Origin: Clostridium sp.
GTDB taxonomy: Bacteria; Bacillota; Clostridia; Clostridiales; Clostridiaceae
Direction: 5' to 3'
Length of the DNA stretch: 53,475 bases
Assembly: GCA_022773025.1 (NCBI GenBank)
Contig: JALEZF010000015.1
Span: 1-53,475 of the forward strand
How positions within the stretch are numbered: position 1 is the first letter of the stretch; each line of letters opens with the position of its first letter. The position numbers and the translations under genes were made by a program. Under the pieces are notes generated by a model. It was not told where the DNA came from and searched no databases. It worked only from the letters and a program-made list of their open reading frames with translations. Shown one piece after another: positions 53,210 through 53,475 of the stretch.

Positions 53210-53233
53210 GATTTTTCAAATGAATTGCTATTG

Positions 53234-53475
53234 TTATTTACTGTTAAATAAGCCAGCTCCCTCTACAATGTTCTGCTCAATAAACAAAGTAGAAACTGCC
53301 GCTTTATAATCAATTAAATTTTGAGCTTTTTTTATACTCTTTGCGTATTTTTTATTATTATAAATTGCAATAACAAATTGAACTAATTTCTGTTTATGAC
53401 TTAAATACTTGAATTTACTTAGATTGCATAGATTTTATCTAGATACATTTCAAATAGTTCTTCTGGAGTTTTATA
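53234..53475 (-). pseudogene. Edge fragment of a broken minus-strand gene
   Basis: From the right edge, one minus-strand frame reads YKTPEELFEMYLDKIYAI and stops at 53419. Another frame then reads on to a stop at 53234 (KYLSHKQKLVQFVIAIYNN, then KAAVSTLFIEQNIVEGAGLF). Both are lysine-rich, helical and protein-like, and together look like the C-terminus of one protein with a single frame break. I do not recognise the family. The rest lies outside the window. Confidence 0.45.

Overview
The window looks like chromosomal DNA of a low-GC, strictly anaerobic, endospore-former-type Firmicute, most likely Clostridium sensu stricto. The reasons are very AT-rich sequence, strong GGAGG ribosome binding sites, a reverse rubrerythrin, DUF1540 proteins, a flavodiiron protein, an acyl-CoA dehydrogenase/EtfA/rubredoxin fusion, UgpB-like ABC importers and many short intrinsic terminators. 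I see no rRNA, tRNA, insertion sequence, prophage or CRISPR array.

Layout, left to right. 0.3-1.5 kb: plus-strand oxidative/iron-sulfur cluster (reverse rubrerythrin, DUF1540 protein, BFD-like ferredoxin). 1.5-3.5 kb: broken TPR-GGDEF gene. 3.6-8.9 kb: short-chain acyl-CoA operon (AtoE remnant, 3-hydroxyacyl-CoA dehydrogenase, CoA-transferase, ThrE-like remnant) behind a sigma-54 promoter, four 17-bp operator-like dyads and the gene for its probable enhancer-binding activator. 9.0-12.8 kb: HAD phosphatase, then a queuine-salvage operon (queK, qrtT, queL, a possible 46-aa protein) led by a preQ1-I riboswitch with a terminator. 12.8-16.6 kb: SelO, a secreted hypothetical protein, an internally deleted MATE pump and a MntA-HepT toxin-antitoxin pair. 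16.7-35.6 kb: a phosphoester/organophosphate region with two paralogous UgpBAEC-like ABC importers. One is co-transcribed with an HD phosphohydrolase, a RarA-C-like protein and a type I phosphodiesterase. The other goes with a metallo-beta-lactamase-fold protein and a cytoplasmic 5'-nucleotidase-family enzyme. Between and beside them lie MscL, an acetate transporter of the SatP type and a sortase-anchored extracellular 5'-nucleotidase. 35.8-39.9 kb: a flavodiiron protein, the acyl-CoA dehydrogenase/EtfA/rubredoxin fusion, a divergent Crp/Fnr regulator and a small DUF1540 protein. 40-46 kb: broken PAS-GGDEF gene, then an ABC-2 exporter divergent from a LiaRS/NarXL-type two-component system. 46-53.5 kb: ECF S component with a heptamer repeat in its leader, GNAT, transglutaminase-like protein, second ABC exporter, APH-like kinase and the edge of another broken gene.

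Three systems stand out. (1) The fused acyl-CoA dehydrogenase/EtfA/rubredoxin next to a flavodiiron protein reads as a compact route for acyl-CoA electrons to O2 or NO. (2) The paired Ugp-type importers carry different cytoplasmic phosphoesterases. (3) The sigma-54 operon has a clear enhancer array, although its transporter gene is truncated. A recurring oddity is gene damage: at least four genes have lost large segments and at least two have single-base frame breaks, several at homopolymers. Some of the small breaks could be sequencing errors, so reads should be checked before interpretation. All functional calls are from reading the sequence; no database search was run.
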